A DNA stretch of 64,000 nucleotides from Streptomyces sp. 378 (lineage in GTDB: Bacteria > Actinomycetota > Actinomycetes > Streptomycetales > Streptomycetaceae), in the NCBI RefSeq assembly GCF_030124145.1, contig NZ_JASKMS010000014.1, positions 1-64,000 on the forward strand, read 5' to 3'. Under the pieces are notes generated by a model. That model saw only the letters and a program-made list of their open reading frames with translations, was not told where the DNA came from and did not search any database. A program made the position numbers and the translations under genes. Below are positions 33,569 to 42,535 of this stretch, piece after piece (positions within the stretch are counted from its first letter, which is position 1; every line of letters starts with the position of its first letter).

Positions 33569-34522
33569 ATGGCCGAGACCGTTCCGGTGCGCTGTCCGGC
33601 CTGCCGCCGCGAGCACCGCTACACGGCTCCGGCGTACCCCTGTGTGTGCGGTGCGCCGGTCGCCCCGCGGCTGGACCGCGACGGCCCGGCGACGCCCGTC
33701 TCGCACCGGGTCTGGCAGGACGACTGGGTGACGGTGCGGTGCGGATCCTGCGGGCGGCGCGGCGAGTGGCCGCGCCCGGAAGTGGGGTGCGCGTGCGGGG
33801 TGGCGCTGCGGGTGGCGGTGGCGGAGGACCCGGGCGGCAGCGGGGACGAGGGCGCGGCGGCCGGGGGGACGCCGGCTCCCGAGCGCGCGACGACCGGCGA
33901 GAACACGGCGGCGGGCCAGCACGGCACGCCCGTTCAGGGGACACCGGCGGGCCAGCACGGCACAGACAGCCAGGAGGCACCGGCGAACCAGGACAGCGCG
34001 TCCATCCACGAGGCACCGGCGGGCCAGCACGGCACAGGCGGCCAGGACGCCACGCCCGGCCCCGACCCCGCGACCGGCCCCCGTGGGACCGCCGCCACCG
34101 ACGCCACCTCCGCCTCCGCCTCCACCCAGCCCCCCTTCCGGTCCGTCGCCATCCGCAGCGCCCTGGACGCCGTCACGGCCACCGCGCTGTATCTGCGTTG
34201 GCTCGGCTTCCCGGGCGTCCGCCGGGCGGACCAGCGGCCCCCCTCCGGCATCGGACTGGCCGCCCGCGGCGTCCTCGCCCAGGTCGACCCGGCCGTGCGC
34301 CCGGCGACCCTGCGGGACGTGGAGTGCCTGTGGCTCGCGGCCATGACCGAGTCCGCGGAATGCCTCTACTTCTCCCTCACCGGGTACGCGGACGACGCCC
34401 GGGCCCGCGCCGATGCCCTGGGCGTCCCGCTGTTCGTCCTGGATCTCACCGGCACGCCGCGGCCGGTGAACGCCCCGGCCGGGACACTGGCCGCCACCGG
34501 CCCCCGTCAGCGGGCACCCTGA
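33569..34522 (+). CDS. Double zinc-ribbon protein with repeat linker
   Basis: A 317-residue protein. Residues about 9-30 (CPAC ... CVCG) and 58-76 (CGSC ... CACG) form two Cys4 zinc ribbons. Residues about 85-190 are a disordered, Gly/Thr/Gln-rich linker in which AGQHGT recurs at 12-residue steps (36-bp DNA units, at 115, 127 and 151). Residues about 195-300 form an alpha/beta domain (FRSVAIRSALDAVTATALYL, then ECLYFSLTGYADDARARADA, then GVPLFVLDLTG). The last part is reminiscent of Mrr/restriction-endonuclease-like folds, but catalytic residues are not certain. I do not recognise a named family. Confidence 0.68.
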   Translation: MAETVPVRCPACRREHRYTAPAYPCVCGAPVAPRLDRDGPATPVSHRVWQDDWVTVRCGSCGRRGEWPRPEVGCACGVALRVAVAEDPGGSGDEGAAAGGTPAPERATTGENTAAGQHGTPVQGTPAGQHGTDSQEAPANQDSASIHEAPAGQHGTGGQDATPGPDPATGPRGTAATDATSASASTQPPFRSVAIRSALDAVTATALYLRWLGFPGVRRADQRPPSGIGLAARGVLAQVDPAVRPATLRDVECLWLAAMTESAECLYFSLTGYADDARARADALGVPLFVLDLTGTPRPVNAPAGTLAATGPRQRAP

Positions 34523-34554
34523 CGCCGGACGCCGGCGCACCGCATACTCACCGC

Positions 34555-35061
34555 ATGCGCATCCGCCCCGCCACCCGGGCCGAACTGCCCGTGCTCCAGG
34601 ACATCGAGCGGGCCGCCGGCGCGCCCTTCCGCGACCTCGGCATGCCCGAGATCGCCGACGACGAGCCGCCCGCGCTCGACGTTCTGGAGCGCTACCGCAG
34701 GGCAGGCCGCTGCTGGGTGGCCGCGGACGACCTGGACCGGCCGGCCGGCTATCTCGTCGCGGAACCCGTGGACGGCGCCCTGCACATCGAGCAGATCTCG
34801 GTCCATCCGCGCGCCGCACGCCGGGGCGTGGGCCGCACCCTCCTGGCCCACGCCGCCGACCGGGCCCGCGCGGAGGGTCTGACGGCCCTGACGCTCACCA
34901 CCTACACGGAGGTCCCCTGGAACGCCCCCTACTACGCGCGCCTCGGCTTCCGCCCCCTCCCGGAGACGGACCTCACCCCCGGCCTGCGCGAGATCCGCAC
35001 GAGGGAGTCCGCGCACGGCCTGGACCGCCGACCGCGGGTGTGCATGCGCCAACCGTTGTGA
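34555..35061 (+). CDS. GNAT family N-acetyltransferase
   Basis: A 168-residue acetyltransferase. The acetyl-CoA loop is in ISVHPRAARRGVGRTLLAHA (R/QxxGxG/A motif). The C-terminal PWNAPYYARLGFRPL holds the tyrosine commonly used as general acid. It most resembles actinobacterial acetyltransferases acting on small amines. CATACT lies exactly 6 nt before the ATG and no ribosome site is present, so it is probably leaderless. The substrate is unknown. Confidence 0.85.
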   Translation: MRIRPATRAELPVLQDIERAAGAPFRDLGMPEIADDEPPALDVLERYRRAGRCWVAADDLDRPAGYLVAEPVDGALHIEQISVHPRAARRGVGRTLLAHAADRARAEGLTALTLTTYTEVPWNAPYYARLGFRPLPETDLTPGLREIRTRESAHGLDRRPRVCMRQPL

Positions 35062-35080
35062 CCGGTGGACGCACGCCCCC

Positions 35081-36667
35081 TCAACCGTCGGCGAACCTCT
35101 CCCGCAGTTCCACCTTGCGCACCTTCCCCGACACCGTCATGGGGAAGGAGTCGAGGACGCGGACCCGGCTCGGGATCTTGTAGTGCGCCAACCGCCCCTC
35201 GCAGAACGCGCGCAGTTCCTCCAGTGTCGGCGGGTCGGCCGGGTCGCTGGGGATGACACAGGCCAGGACCTCCTCGCCGTAGCGCTCGTGCGGGACGCCG
35301 ACGACCTGGACGTCCTGGATCCCGGGGTGGCCGTAGAGGAACTCCTCGATCTCGCGCGGGTAGATGTTCTCCCCGCCCCGAATGATCATGTCCTTGATGC
35401 GGCCGACGATCTCGACGTAGCCGTCCTCGCGCATCACGGCGAGGTCGCCGGTGTGCATCCAGCGGCCCGCGTCGACGGACTCGGCGGTCTTCTCCGGTTC
35501 GTTCCAGTAGCCGAGCATCACGCTGTAGCCGCGGGTACACAACTCGCCCGCCGTGCCGCGCGGCAGGGTGACGCCCGTGGCCGGGTCGACGATCTTCACC
35601 TCGATGTGCGGCAGGACCCGGCCGACCGTGCCGGTGCGGTGTTCCAGGTCGTCGTCCCGGCGGGTCTGGAGGGACACCGGGGACGTCTCGGTCATGCCGT
35701 AGCAGATGGAGACCTCCGCCATGTGCATCTCGGCGACCACCCGCTTCATCACCTCCACCGGGCAGGGCGAACCCGCCATGATGCCGGTGCGCAGGGAGGC
35801 GAGGTCGTAGGAGGCGAAGTCGGGGAGGTTCAGCTCGGCGATGAACATGGTCGGGACGCCGTAGAGGGAGGTGCAGCGCTCCTGCTGGACCGCCTCCAGG
35901 GTGGCCCGCGGGTCGAAGGACGGGGCGGGGATGACGATGCAGGCGCCGTGCGAGGTGGCGGCGAGATTGCCCATGACCATGCCGAAGCAGTGATAGAAGG
36001 GGACGGGTACGCAGATGCGGTCCCGCTCGGTGTAGGCGAGCAACTCCCCCACGAAGTAGCCGTTGTTGAGGATGTTGTGGTGGGAGAGGGTCGCGCCCTT
36101 CGGGAAGCCCGTCGTGCCCGACGTGTACTGGATGTTGATCGGGTCGTCGCAGGACAGCTCCGCGTACACCGCCCCGGGGGCGGCCCGGCCGAGCAGCGCC
36201 TCCCAACTCGGGTCGCCGAAGTAGACCACCTCCCGCAGCTCCGGGACCCGGCCGCGCACCTGGTCGACCATCGCCCGGTAGTCGCTCGTCTTGTGACCGA
36301 CGGAGGCGAACAGCAAGGACACGCCCGCCTGCTTCAGGACGTACTCCACCTCGTGGGTGCGGTACGCCGGGTTGATGTTCACCATGATCGCGCCGATGCG
36401 GGCGGTGGCGTACTGGACGAGCACCCACTCGGGGCGGTTGACCGCCCAGATGCCCACCCGGTCGCCCTTGGCGACGCCCGAGGCGTGCAGGGCGGAGGCC
36501 AGCTCGTCGACCGCCGCGCCGAACTCGGCGTACGTCCAGCGCCGCCCGGACGGCACGTCGACCAGTGCCTCACGGTCCGGCCAGGCGGCCACCGCCCGGT
36601 CCAGGTCGGCCCCGATGGTGTCGCCGAGCAACGCCGTGTCACTGGTGCCGTGGCTGTAGGAGCTCAC
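35081..36667 (-). CDS. Fatty acyl-CoA synthetase (AMP-binding)
   Basis: A 528-residue adenylate-forming ligase. The P-loop is IQYTSGTTGFPKGATLSH, the A5 motif is CYGMTETSPVS, MHTGDLAVM is the A7 motif, and TVSGKVRKVELRE has the C-terminal catalytic lysine. It activates medium or long fatty acids with ATP and CoA. The GTG start overlaps the upstream synthetase stop (GTGA), so the two are made together. Related pairs are used for degradation of branched or aromatic acids; the exact acid is not known. Confidence 0.92.
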   Translation of the reverse strand: MSSYSHGTSDTALLGDTIGADLDRAVAAWPDREALVDVPSGRRWTYAEFGAAVDELASALHASGVAKGDRVGIWAVNRPEWVLVQYATARIGAIMVNINPAYRTHEVEYVLKQAGVSLLFASVGHKTSDYRAMVDQVRGRVPELREVVYFGDPSWEALLGRAAPGAVYAELSCDDPINIQYTSGTTGFPKGATLSHHNILNNGYFVGELLAYTERDRICVPVPFYHCFGMVMGNLAATSHGACIVIPAPSFDPRATLEAVQQERCTSLYGVPTMFIAELNLPDFASYDLASLRTGIMAGSPCPVEVMKRVVAEMHMAEVSICYGMTETSPVSLQTRRDDDLEHRTGTVGRVLPHIEVKIVDPATGVTLPRGTAGELCTRGYSVMLGYWNEPEKTAESVDAGRWMHTGDLAVMREDGYVEIVGRIKDMIIRGGENIYPREIEEFLYGHPGIQDVQVVGVPHERYGEEVLACVIPSDPADPPTLEELRAFCEGRLAHYKIPSRVRVLDSFPMTVSGKVRKVELRERFADG

Positions 36668-38343
36668 CGGAAGTCCTCCTCGCGGTACTCGGCGTCCGAC
36701 CCGGCCGCCGTGGCCTCACGCAGCTCGATCCGGCGGATCTTGCCGGAGACCGTCTTGGGCAGGTCGCCGAACTCCAGGCGGCGGATGCGCTTGTAGGGCG
36801 CCAGGACCTGGCGGGAGTGCTCGAAGAGGACCTTGGCGGTGTCGGGGCCGGGCTCCCAGCCCTCGGCCGGCACGACATAGGCCTTGGGAACGGCCAGCCG
36901 CAGCTCGTCCGGGGCGGGCACGACCGCCGCCTCGGCCACCGCCTCGTGCTCCAGCAGCGCGCTCTCCAGCTCGAACGGACTGATCTTGTAGTCGGAGGCC
37001 TTGAAGACGTCGTCGCCGCGCCCGATGTACGTCAGATACCCCTCGTCGTCCCTGGAGGCGACGTCTCCCGTCCGGTAGTAGCCGCCCGCCATGGCCTCCG
37101 CCGTGCGGTCCGCGTCGCCGTGGTAGCCGGTCATCAGGCCCACGGGGCGGTGCGACAGGTCGAGCGCGATCTCGCCCTCCGCGGCGCCCGGTGCGCCGGA
37201 GACGGGGTCGAGGAGTTCGACGCGGTAGCCGGGGCTCGGCCGGCCCATCGAGCCGGTCTTGAGCGGCTGGCCGGGGCTGTTGGCGACCTGGACGGCCGTC
37301 TCGGTCTGGCCGAAGCCGTCACGGATGGTGATGTTCCAGGCGCGGCGGACCTGCTCGATGACCTCCGGGTTGAGCGGCTCACCGGCCGCGACGACCTCGC
37401 GCGGCGGCGTGCGCAGCTGCGTCAGGTCGGCCTGGATGAGCATGCGCCACACGGTCGGCGGGGCGCAGAAGGTGGTGACGCCCGCCCGGTCCATCTCGGT
37501 CATGAGCCGGGCGGCGTCGAAACGCGTGTAGTTGTGCAGGAAGACGGTCGCCTCGGCGTTCCACGGGGCGAAGAGATTGGACCAGGCGTGCTTGGCCCAG
37601 CCGGGAGAGGAGATGTTCAGGTGCACGTCGCCGGGTTGCAGGCCGATCCAGTACATGGTCGACAGATGGCCGATCGGGTACGACGTGTGGGTGTGCTCGA
37701 CGAGCTTGGGCCGGGCGGTGGTGCCCGAGGTGAAGTAGAGCATCAGCGGGTCGTCGGCGAGGGTCGGGCCGTCGGGCACGAAGTCGGCGGAGGCGCCGTG
37801 GGCGTCGTCCAGCGGCAGCCAGCCGTCCGGCACCGCGCCGGCGGCGCCCGCGGCGATGCGTGTGTAGGCGCCGGGGACCTCGGCGAACTTGCCGGTGTCC
37901 TCGGCGCGCGCGATGACGTGCCGGACCCGGCCGCGCTCGACGCGGTCGCGCAGGTCGGCCGGGCCGAGCAGCGGGGTGGCCGGGATGACGACCGCGCGCA
38001 GCTTCATCGCGGCGAGGGCGATGATCCACAGTTCGGCCTGGTTGCCGAGCATGACGAGGACGCGGTCCTCGGCGCGCACGCCCCGGGCGCGCAGCCAGGT
38101 GGCGAACCGAGCCGAGCGCACCGACATCTCCTCGAAGGACAGCCGGGTCTCGCGGCCGTCCTCCTCGACGAGGTGCAGGGCGGTGCGGGCGTTGCCGTCG
38201 GCGATCTCGTCGAACCAGTCGAGCGCCCAGTTGAAGTACCGGGGGCGCGGCCAGCGGAAGCCCTGGTAGGCCGTCGCGTAGTCCTCGCGGTGTGCCAGCA
38301 GGAAGTCCCGCGCCTCGCGGAACATCTCCGTCGCCGATGTCAT
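36664..38343 (-). CDS. Acyl-CoA synthetase, ACSM/medium-chain type
   Basis: A 559-residue adenylate-forming ligase of a different subgroup from its neighbour. The N-terminal block AYQGFRWPRPRYFNWALDWF is typical of medium-chain (ACSM) and related acetyl/butyryl-CoA synthetases. LYFTSGTTARPKLVEHTH is the P-loop, DGFGQTETAVQV the A5 motif, YRTGDVASRD the A7 motif, and LPKTVSGKIRRIELRE the lysine motif. ATG 38343 with AGGAGG is chosen over an upstream start at 38388. It is divergent from a GAF-LuxR regulator. Confidence 0.92.
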   Translation of the reverse strand: MTSATEMFREARDFLLAHREDYATAYQGFRWPRPRYFNWALDWFDEIADGNARTALHLVEEDGRETRLSFEEMSVRSARFATWLRARGVRAEDRVLVMLGNQAELWIIALAAMKLRAVVIPATPLLGPADLRDRVERGRVRHVIARAEDTGKFAEVPGAYTRIAAGAAGAVPDGWLPLDDAHGASADFVPDGPTLADDPLMLYFTSGTTARPKLVEHTHTSYPIGHLSTMYWIGLQPGDVHLNISSPGWAKHAWSNLFAPWNAEATVFLHNYTRFDAARLMTEMDRAGVTTFCAPPTVWRMLIQADLTQLRTPPREVVAAGEPLNPEVIEQVRRAWNITIRDGFGQTETAVQVANSPGQPLKTGSMGRPSPGYRVELLDPVSGAPGAAEGEIALDLSHRPVGLMTGYHGDADRTAEAMAGGYYRTGDVASRDDEGYLTYIGRGDDVFKASDYKISPFELESALLEHEAVAEAAVVPAPDELRLAVPKAYVVPAEGWEPGPDTAKVLFEHSRQVLAPYKRIRRLEFGDLPKTVSGKIRRIELREATAAGSDAEYREEDFR

Positions 38344-38467
38344 CTGTCCTCCTGGGTACCGGACCATTGCCGGGCGGCTCCGAGCCATCGTGTAATCCGT
38401 GATGCAGGTCTCACTACCCCCGAACGGGGGTGCGCCCGCGCGGGAGCCGTGGGGAAGGGGCGATCAG

Positions 38468-39277
38468 GTGACAGCAGACGCGTCCGACGCGGTCGAGATC
38501 CGGAACGCGCTGCTGCGCCTGCGGCGCGGCACCGGCCTTCCGGTCGCCTTCGGCGGCCTGATGGAGGCCGGGCAGCAGATGCGCATCAGCGAGCTGAGCG
38601 GCACCTCGACGCACGCCCTGCGGTCGCTGGTGGTGACGTCCGGCACCGGTCTCGGCGGCAAGTCGGTGGCGCTGTCCCGGCCGTGCGTGGTGACGGACTA
38701 CTCGGCGTCGCGGCAGATCAGCCACGAGTACGACGCCCCGGTGGCCGTGGAGGGGCTACGGTCGGTGCTGGCCGTGCCGGTGGTGGTGCGCCACCGGGTG
38801 CGCGGGGTGCTGTACGGGGCGCTGCGCACGGCCCTGCCCCTGGGCGGGCGGATGCTGGACACGGCCGTCGAGGCGGCGCGGGACGTGGAGCGGGCGCTGG
38901 CCGTCCGGGACGAGGCCCGCACGCTCGCCGCCGGGGCCGGGGCGGGCCCGGGCTGGGAGCAGGTGCGGGAGGCGCACGCGGCGCTGCGGGCGCTGGCACC
39001 CCGGATCGCGGACCCGCAACTGCGCACGGAGCTGCTCGGGGCGTGTGCGCTGCTGACGGCCGAAACGGGCCGCTCGGTGCGGGTCCGGCTCGCGCCGCGC
39101 GAGGTGGACGTGCTGGCGTGCGTCGCGGCGGGCGCCACGAACGCGGTGGCCGCGGAACGACTGGGCGTGACGGCCGAAACCGTCAAGGGATATCTGCGGT
39201 CGGCCATGCGCAAGCTACGGGCCCGCACCCGTGGTGAGGCCGTGGTCGCCGCGCGACGGGCGGGGTGGTTGCCATAG
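38468..39277 (+). CDS. GAF-LuxR transcriptional regulator
   Basis: A 269-residue regulator. Residues about 15-150 look like a GAF domain (LGGKSVALSRPCVVTDYSAS, then VRSVLAVPVVVRHRVRGVLY-type strand). Residues about 205-265 are a LuxR HTH (LAPREVDVLACVAAGATNAV, then AERLGVTAETVKGYLRSAM). It starts at GTG after GGAAGGGGCGATCAG. It is divergent from the two acyl-CoA synthetase genes with 124 bp between, and is the natural candidate for their control, perhaps sensing an acyl or aryl acid in the GAF pocket. Confidence 0.88.
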   Translation: MTADASDAVEIRNALLRLRRGTGLPVAFGGLMEAGQQMRISELSGTSTHALRSLVVTSGTGLGGKSVALSRPCVVTDYSASRQISHEYDAPVAVEGLRSVLAVPVVVRHRVRGVLYGALRTALPLGGRMLDTAVEAARDVERALAVRDEARTLAAGAGAGPGWEQVREAHAALRALAPRIADPQLRTELLGACALLTAETGRSVRVRLAPREVDVLACVAAGATNAVAAERLGVTAETVKGYLRSAMRKLRARTRGEAVVAARRAGWLP

Positions 39278-39480
39278 GTTTGCGGTGTTCTGCGTGCTCC
39301 TGCGCGATCGCTTCGCCCGCGGGTTCCCCACGGGCCGCCGGCCTTGCGTTCCACGGCATTCGGGAGTCCGATGAATTCACGCACCGGCATGTGCTGTTAT
39401 TTCCCTCACCACACCGTCCCTCCGAAATTCAAAGAACCGTTGCCTAATATTGGCCAGGACACGACACAGGGAGGGGAGCG

Positions 39481-42333
39481 GTGACCGTTCGACGGGACTT
39501 CCAGGAGCCTCCCAGGAGCCGCCCCGACCTGCTCATCGGCCGGGAGGAGCTGTTCACGTCGGCACGTGAGCAGCTCGGCCGAGGGGGCAGCGTGCTGCTC
39601 CACGGTCCGGCCGGAATTGGTAAGTCGACGGTCCTGCGCGCGCTGGCCGCGGATTACGCTGGTCCGGACCGCACGGTGTTGCGCTGCTCGGCGACCGAGT
39701 CGGAATCCCATCTGCCCTTCCTCGCCCTGGCCGACCTGTTCGGGCTGGTCCTGGACGACATCTCCGGTGCGTTGCCCGCCGCCCAGCGCACCGCCCTGGA
39801 GTCGGCGCTCACCGGCCGCGGCGAGTCCACGCTCCAGCGGGACGGGCTCGCGCTGCGCCTCGCCGTGCTGTCGGCGCTGCGGGCGCTGGCCGCCAAGGGC
39901 CCGGTGCTCGTGGTCGCCGACGATCTCCAGTGGCTGGATGCCGCCAGTGCCGAACTGCTCGGTTTCGCGGCCCGCCGACTGGGTGACACGCCCGTGCAGA
40001 TGCTGTGTGCGGTGCGGACCGAGGGCCAGGAGTACGACCGCCACCTCCCCGCGTCGCCGCCCGACACGCTCGCCGTGCGGCTGGGCCCGCTGAACCGCAC
40101 GCACGTCTCGGCGCTGCTCGACCACCGCGGCTACACGCCCCTGCCCCGCTCGACGATCCGCGACATCCACCGCACCAGCGGCGGGAACCCGCTCTTCGCG
40201 CTGGAGCTGGGCCGGGCCCTGGCCGAGAGCCCGGCCCGGCCCCGGCCCGGTGAGCCGCTGCCCGTGCCCACCTCGCTGCGGGCCCTGGTGCTGAGCCGGC
40301 TGGAGATGCTGTCCGACGAGGCCCGCCGCACCCTCCTCGTGGCCAGCGCCGGTGCCCGTCCCACCGTGGCGCTGCTGCACGCGGCCGGGCGGGAGCACGC
40401 CGAGGCCGAGACGGCCCAGGCGGCGGCGCTGGGCCTGCTGGCCACGGATCCCGAGGCACCTGCCTTGCGGTTCGCTCATCCGCTGATCTCGGCCGCGCTG
40501 TACGCGGAGGCCCCGGCGCAGGAGCGGCGGGCCGTGCACGCCGCTCTGTCCACGGCCGCCTCCGACCCGATCGAGCGAGCTCGGCACCTGGCCCTGGCGA
40601 CCACCGGCACCGACCCGGACGTGGCGGCCCGGCTCGCCGAGGCCGGCGCGCTGGCCCGGGACCGCGGGGCCCCCTCCGTCGCCGCCTCGCTGGGGCTGCT
40701 CGCGGCCCGGCACACCCCGGCGGACAGCACCCCGGGCCCGGACGAGCGGCGGCTGCAGGCCGCGGAGGACGCGATCACCGCCGGCGAGGCCGATCTGGCC
40801 CGGGACATCGCCCGTGACGTGCTGACGCGTGCCACCGTGCCCGCCGAGCGCGTCCGGGCCTGGATGGTGGTCATCGAGGCGGCCGGGCAGGCGCTCGGCG
40901 AGGTCGACGCGGTCTTCCCGCAGGTCCTGGCCGACGCGGGCGACGACCCGGGGCTCCTCGCCCTGGTCCACTACCAGCTGGCCTGGCGCGGCCTGGTCGT
41001 CGAGGGCGACTTCGCCGAGGCCCGCCAGGAGGCGGCGCACGCGGCGGAGCTGGCCGCCCGGGGCGGTGATCGGCGCACCGAGCTGATGGCGCTGTCCTTC
41101 CAGGCCTCCACCGAGACCCTGATGGGCCACCCGGACGCCCCGGTGACCGTCAAACGGGCGCTGAAGGAACCCCAGGACCCCTACGTGGCCTGCCACCACA
41201 ACGGCGCCGGGTCGGCCCGGTTCCGCTGGCTGATCATGAGCGACCAGCTGCCCGAGGCACGGGCGACCATCACCGCGCTGCTGCGCGAGGTGCGCCGGCG
41301 CGGCATGGTCGAGAGCGAGGTGCACTTCCTGCGCTTCCTCGCCGACACGGAACTGCGCTCCGGGCACTGCGGCCGGGCCCTGGACCTGGCCCGCGAGAGT
41401 CTGCGGCTGGCCCGGGACTCCGGGATCGGCGAGGGCGCCTCGGCCATGCTCGCCTCCCTCGCGGAGGCCTCGGCCGGGGACGTCGACCGGGCCCTGGCCC
41501 TCGCCCGGGAGGCGGCGGACCACGCCGAGGTCGACGGCGACCAGATGTACCTGTCCCGGGCCCTGGCCGCGCTGGGCTACGCCCAGTTGGTGGCCGGTGA
41601 CCCGGCCGCAACCGTCCGTTCGCTGCGCCGGGTGCGGGAGTTGGAACAGGGCCTCGGCATCAACGACCCCGGGCGCGGCCGGTGGCACGGCGACCTGGCC
41701 GAGGCCCTGGTCCGCATCGGCGAGCCGGGCGAGGCCCAGGACGTCATCGACACGACCCGGGCGCACGCGCTGCGGCTGGGCCGGCAGAGCGTGCTGGCCG
41801 TCCTCGACCGGGCCGAGGCGCTGGTGCGGGCGGCACGCGGCGAACACGAGGCCGCCGTCGTCCGGTTGACGTCCGTGCAGGACCGGCTCGGGCGGCTCGG
41901 GTACGGCCTGGAGGAGGCCCGGGCCGCCTTCGCGCTGGCCCGTCTGCGCGCCCAGGCCGCCGCCGCGCCCCGCACCGGTGCCAGGCCCCTGCCGGGTCCG
42001 GCGTCGTACGACGAGGCCGCCCGGTTGTTCCGGCGCTGCCGTGCGCTGCCCTGGTTGCGGCAGGTCGACGCGGCCGCCACGGCGGGTCCCGCGGCGGTGG
42101 AACCGGCCGCCGCCACGCCGACCGTCGCCCTGGACGCGCTGGAGGGTCTGGCCGCGATGGAGCGTCAGGTCGCCTCGCTGGTGATGGAGGGCGCGACCAA
42201 CCGGGAGATCGCGGGGCGCCTGTTCATCAGCGTCAAGACCGTCGAGGCGACCCTCACCCGGGTCTACCGCAAGCTCGGGATCCGCTCCCGGGTGGACATC
42301 GTCCGGCTGGCCGCGGGCCGTCGCACGACCTGA
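39481..42333 (+). CDS. Large LuxR-family (LAL) regulator
   Basis: A 950-residue LAL protein. The AAA-type ATPase at the N-terminus has Walker A (GPAGIGKSTVLRAL, about residue 43) and Walker B (VLVVADDLQWLDAAS, about residue 142). A long helical TPR-like middle follows, and then a C-terminal LuxR HTH (LAAMERQVASLVMEGATNRE, then IAGRLFISVKTVEATLTRVY). GGAGGGGAGCG precedes the GTG start. LAL proteins are positive regulators of antibiotics, sugar use or secreted enzymes. The next gene encodes a secreted trypsin, a possible target. Confidence 0.93.
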   Translation: MTVRRDFQEPPRSRPDLLIGREELFTSAREQLGRGGSVLLHGPAGIGKSTVLRALAADYAGPDRTVLRCSATESESHLPFLALADLFGLVLDDISGALPAAQRTALESALTGRGESTLQRDGLALRLAVLSALRALAAKGPVLVVADDLQWLDAASAELLGFAARRLGDTPVQMLCAVRTEGQEYDRHLPASPPDTLAVRLGPLNRTHVSALLDHRGYTPLPRSTIRDIHRTSGGNPLFALELGRALAESPARPRPGEPLPVPTSLRALVLSRLEMLSDEARRTLLVASAGARPTVALLHAAGREHAEAETAQAAALGLLATDPEAPALRFAHPLISAALYAEAPAQERRAVHAALSTAASDPIERARHLALATTGTDPDVAARLAEAGALARDRGAPSVAASLGLLAARHTPADSTPGPDERRLQAAEDAITAGEADLARDIARDVLTRATVPAERVRAWMVVIEAAGQALGEVDAVFPQVLADAGDDPGLLALVHYQLAWRGLVVEGDFAEARQEAAHAAELAARGGDRRTELMALSFQASTETLMGHPDAPVTVKRALKEPQDPYVACHHNGAGSARFRWLIMSDQLPEARATITALLREVRRRGMVESEVHFLRFLADTELRSGHCGRALDLARESLRLARDSGIGEGASAMLASLAEASAGDVDRALALAREAADHAEVDGDQMYLSRALAALGYAQLVAGDPAATVRSLRRVRELEQGLGINDPGRGRWHGDLAEALVRIGEPGEAQDVIDTTRAHALRLGRQSVLAVLDRAEALVRAARGEHEAAVVRLTSVQDRLGRLGYGLEEARAAFALARLRAQAAAAPRTGARPLPGPASYDEAARLFRRCRALPWLRQVDAAATAGPAAVEPAAATPTVALDALEGLAAMERQVASLVMEGATNREIAGRLFISVKTVEATLTRVYRKLGIRSRVDIVRLAAGRRTT

Positions 42334-42385
42334 CCCACCTGGGTTTACGGCGTCCGACCGAGGGTTATCCCTGCCCAACTCCCTT

Positions 42386-42412
42386 AGGGGGTTCCCTCAT
42401 TGGGAGCCCCCT
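42386..42412. promoter_or_regulatory. 11-bp-stem palindrome upstream of the trypsin gene
   Basis: AGGGGGTTCCC and GGGAGCCCCCT pair with one G-T wobble around TCATT, 53 bp after the LAL gene stop and about 124 bp before the protease start. It may terminate the LAL transcript or be an operator for the protease. No T tract follows. Confidence 0.55.
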
Positions 42413-42535
42413 CGTCGGGGCTCTAGCTTGAGGGCGTGCCGCTCGCCGGGCACACGGAGATCCGAACAACGGCGTCAGGGTCCCCGTGCACCACCACCCG
42501 CGCGACCCCCCACCGGCAACTCCCCAAGGAGACCC

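Noticed and set aside
38415..38461. A fourth copy of the dispersed palindromic repeat
   Set aside because: There is a GGGGGTGCGCCC...GGGGAAGG resemblance, but the end motifs are too degraded, and part of it is the ribosome site of the GAF-LuxR gene.
39406..42378. A 990-codon open frame on the minus strand
   Set aside because: It is a Gly/Gln/Arg-rich shadow of the LAL regulator, with no motif or start signal.
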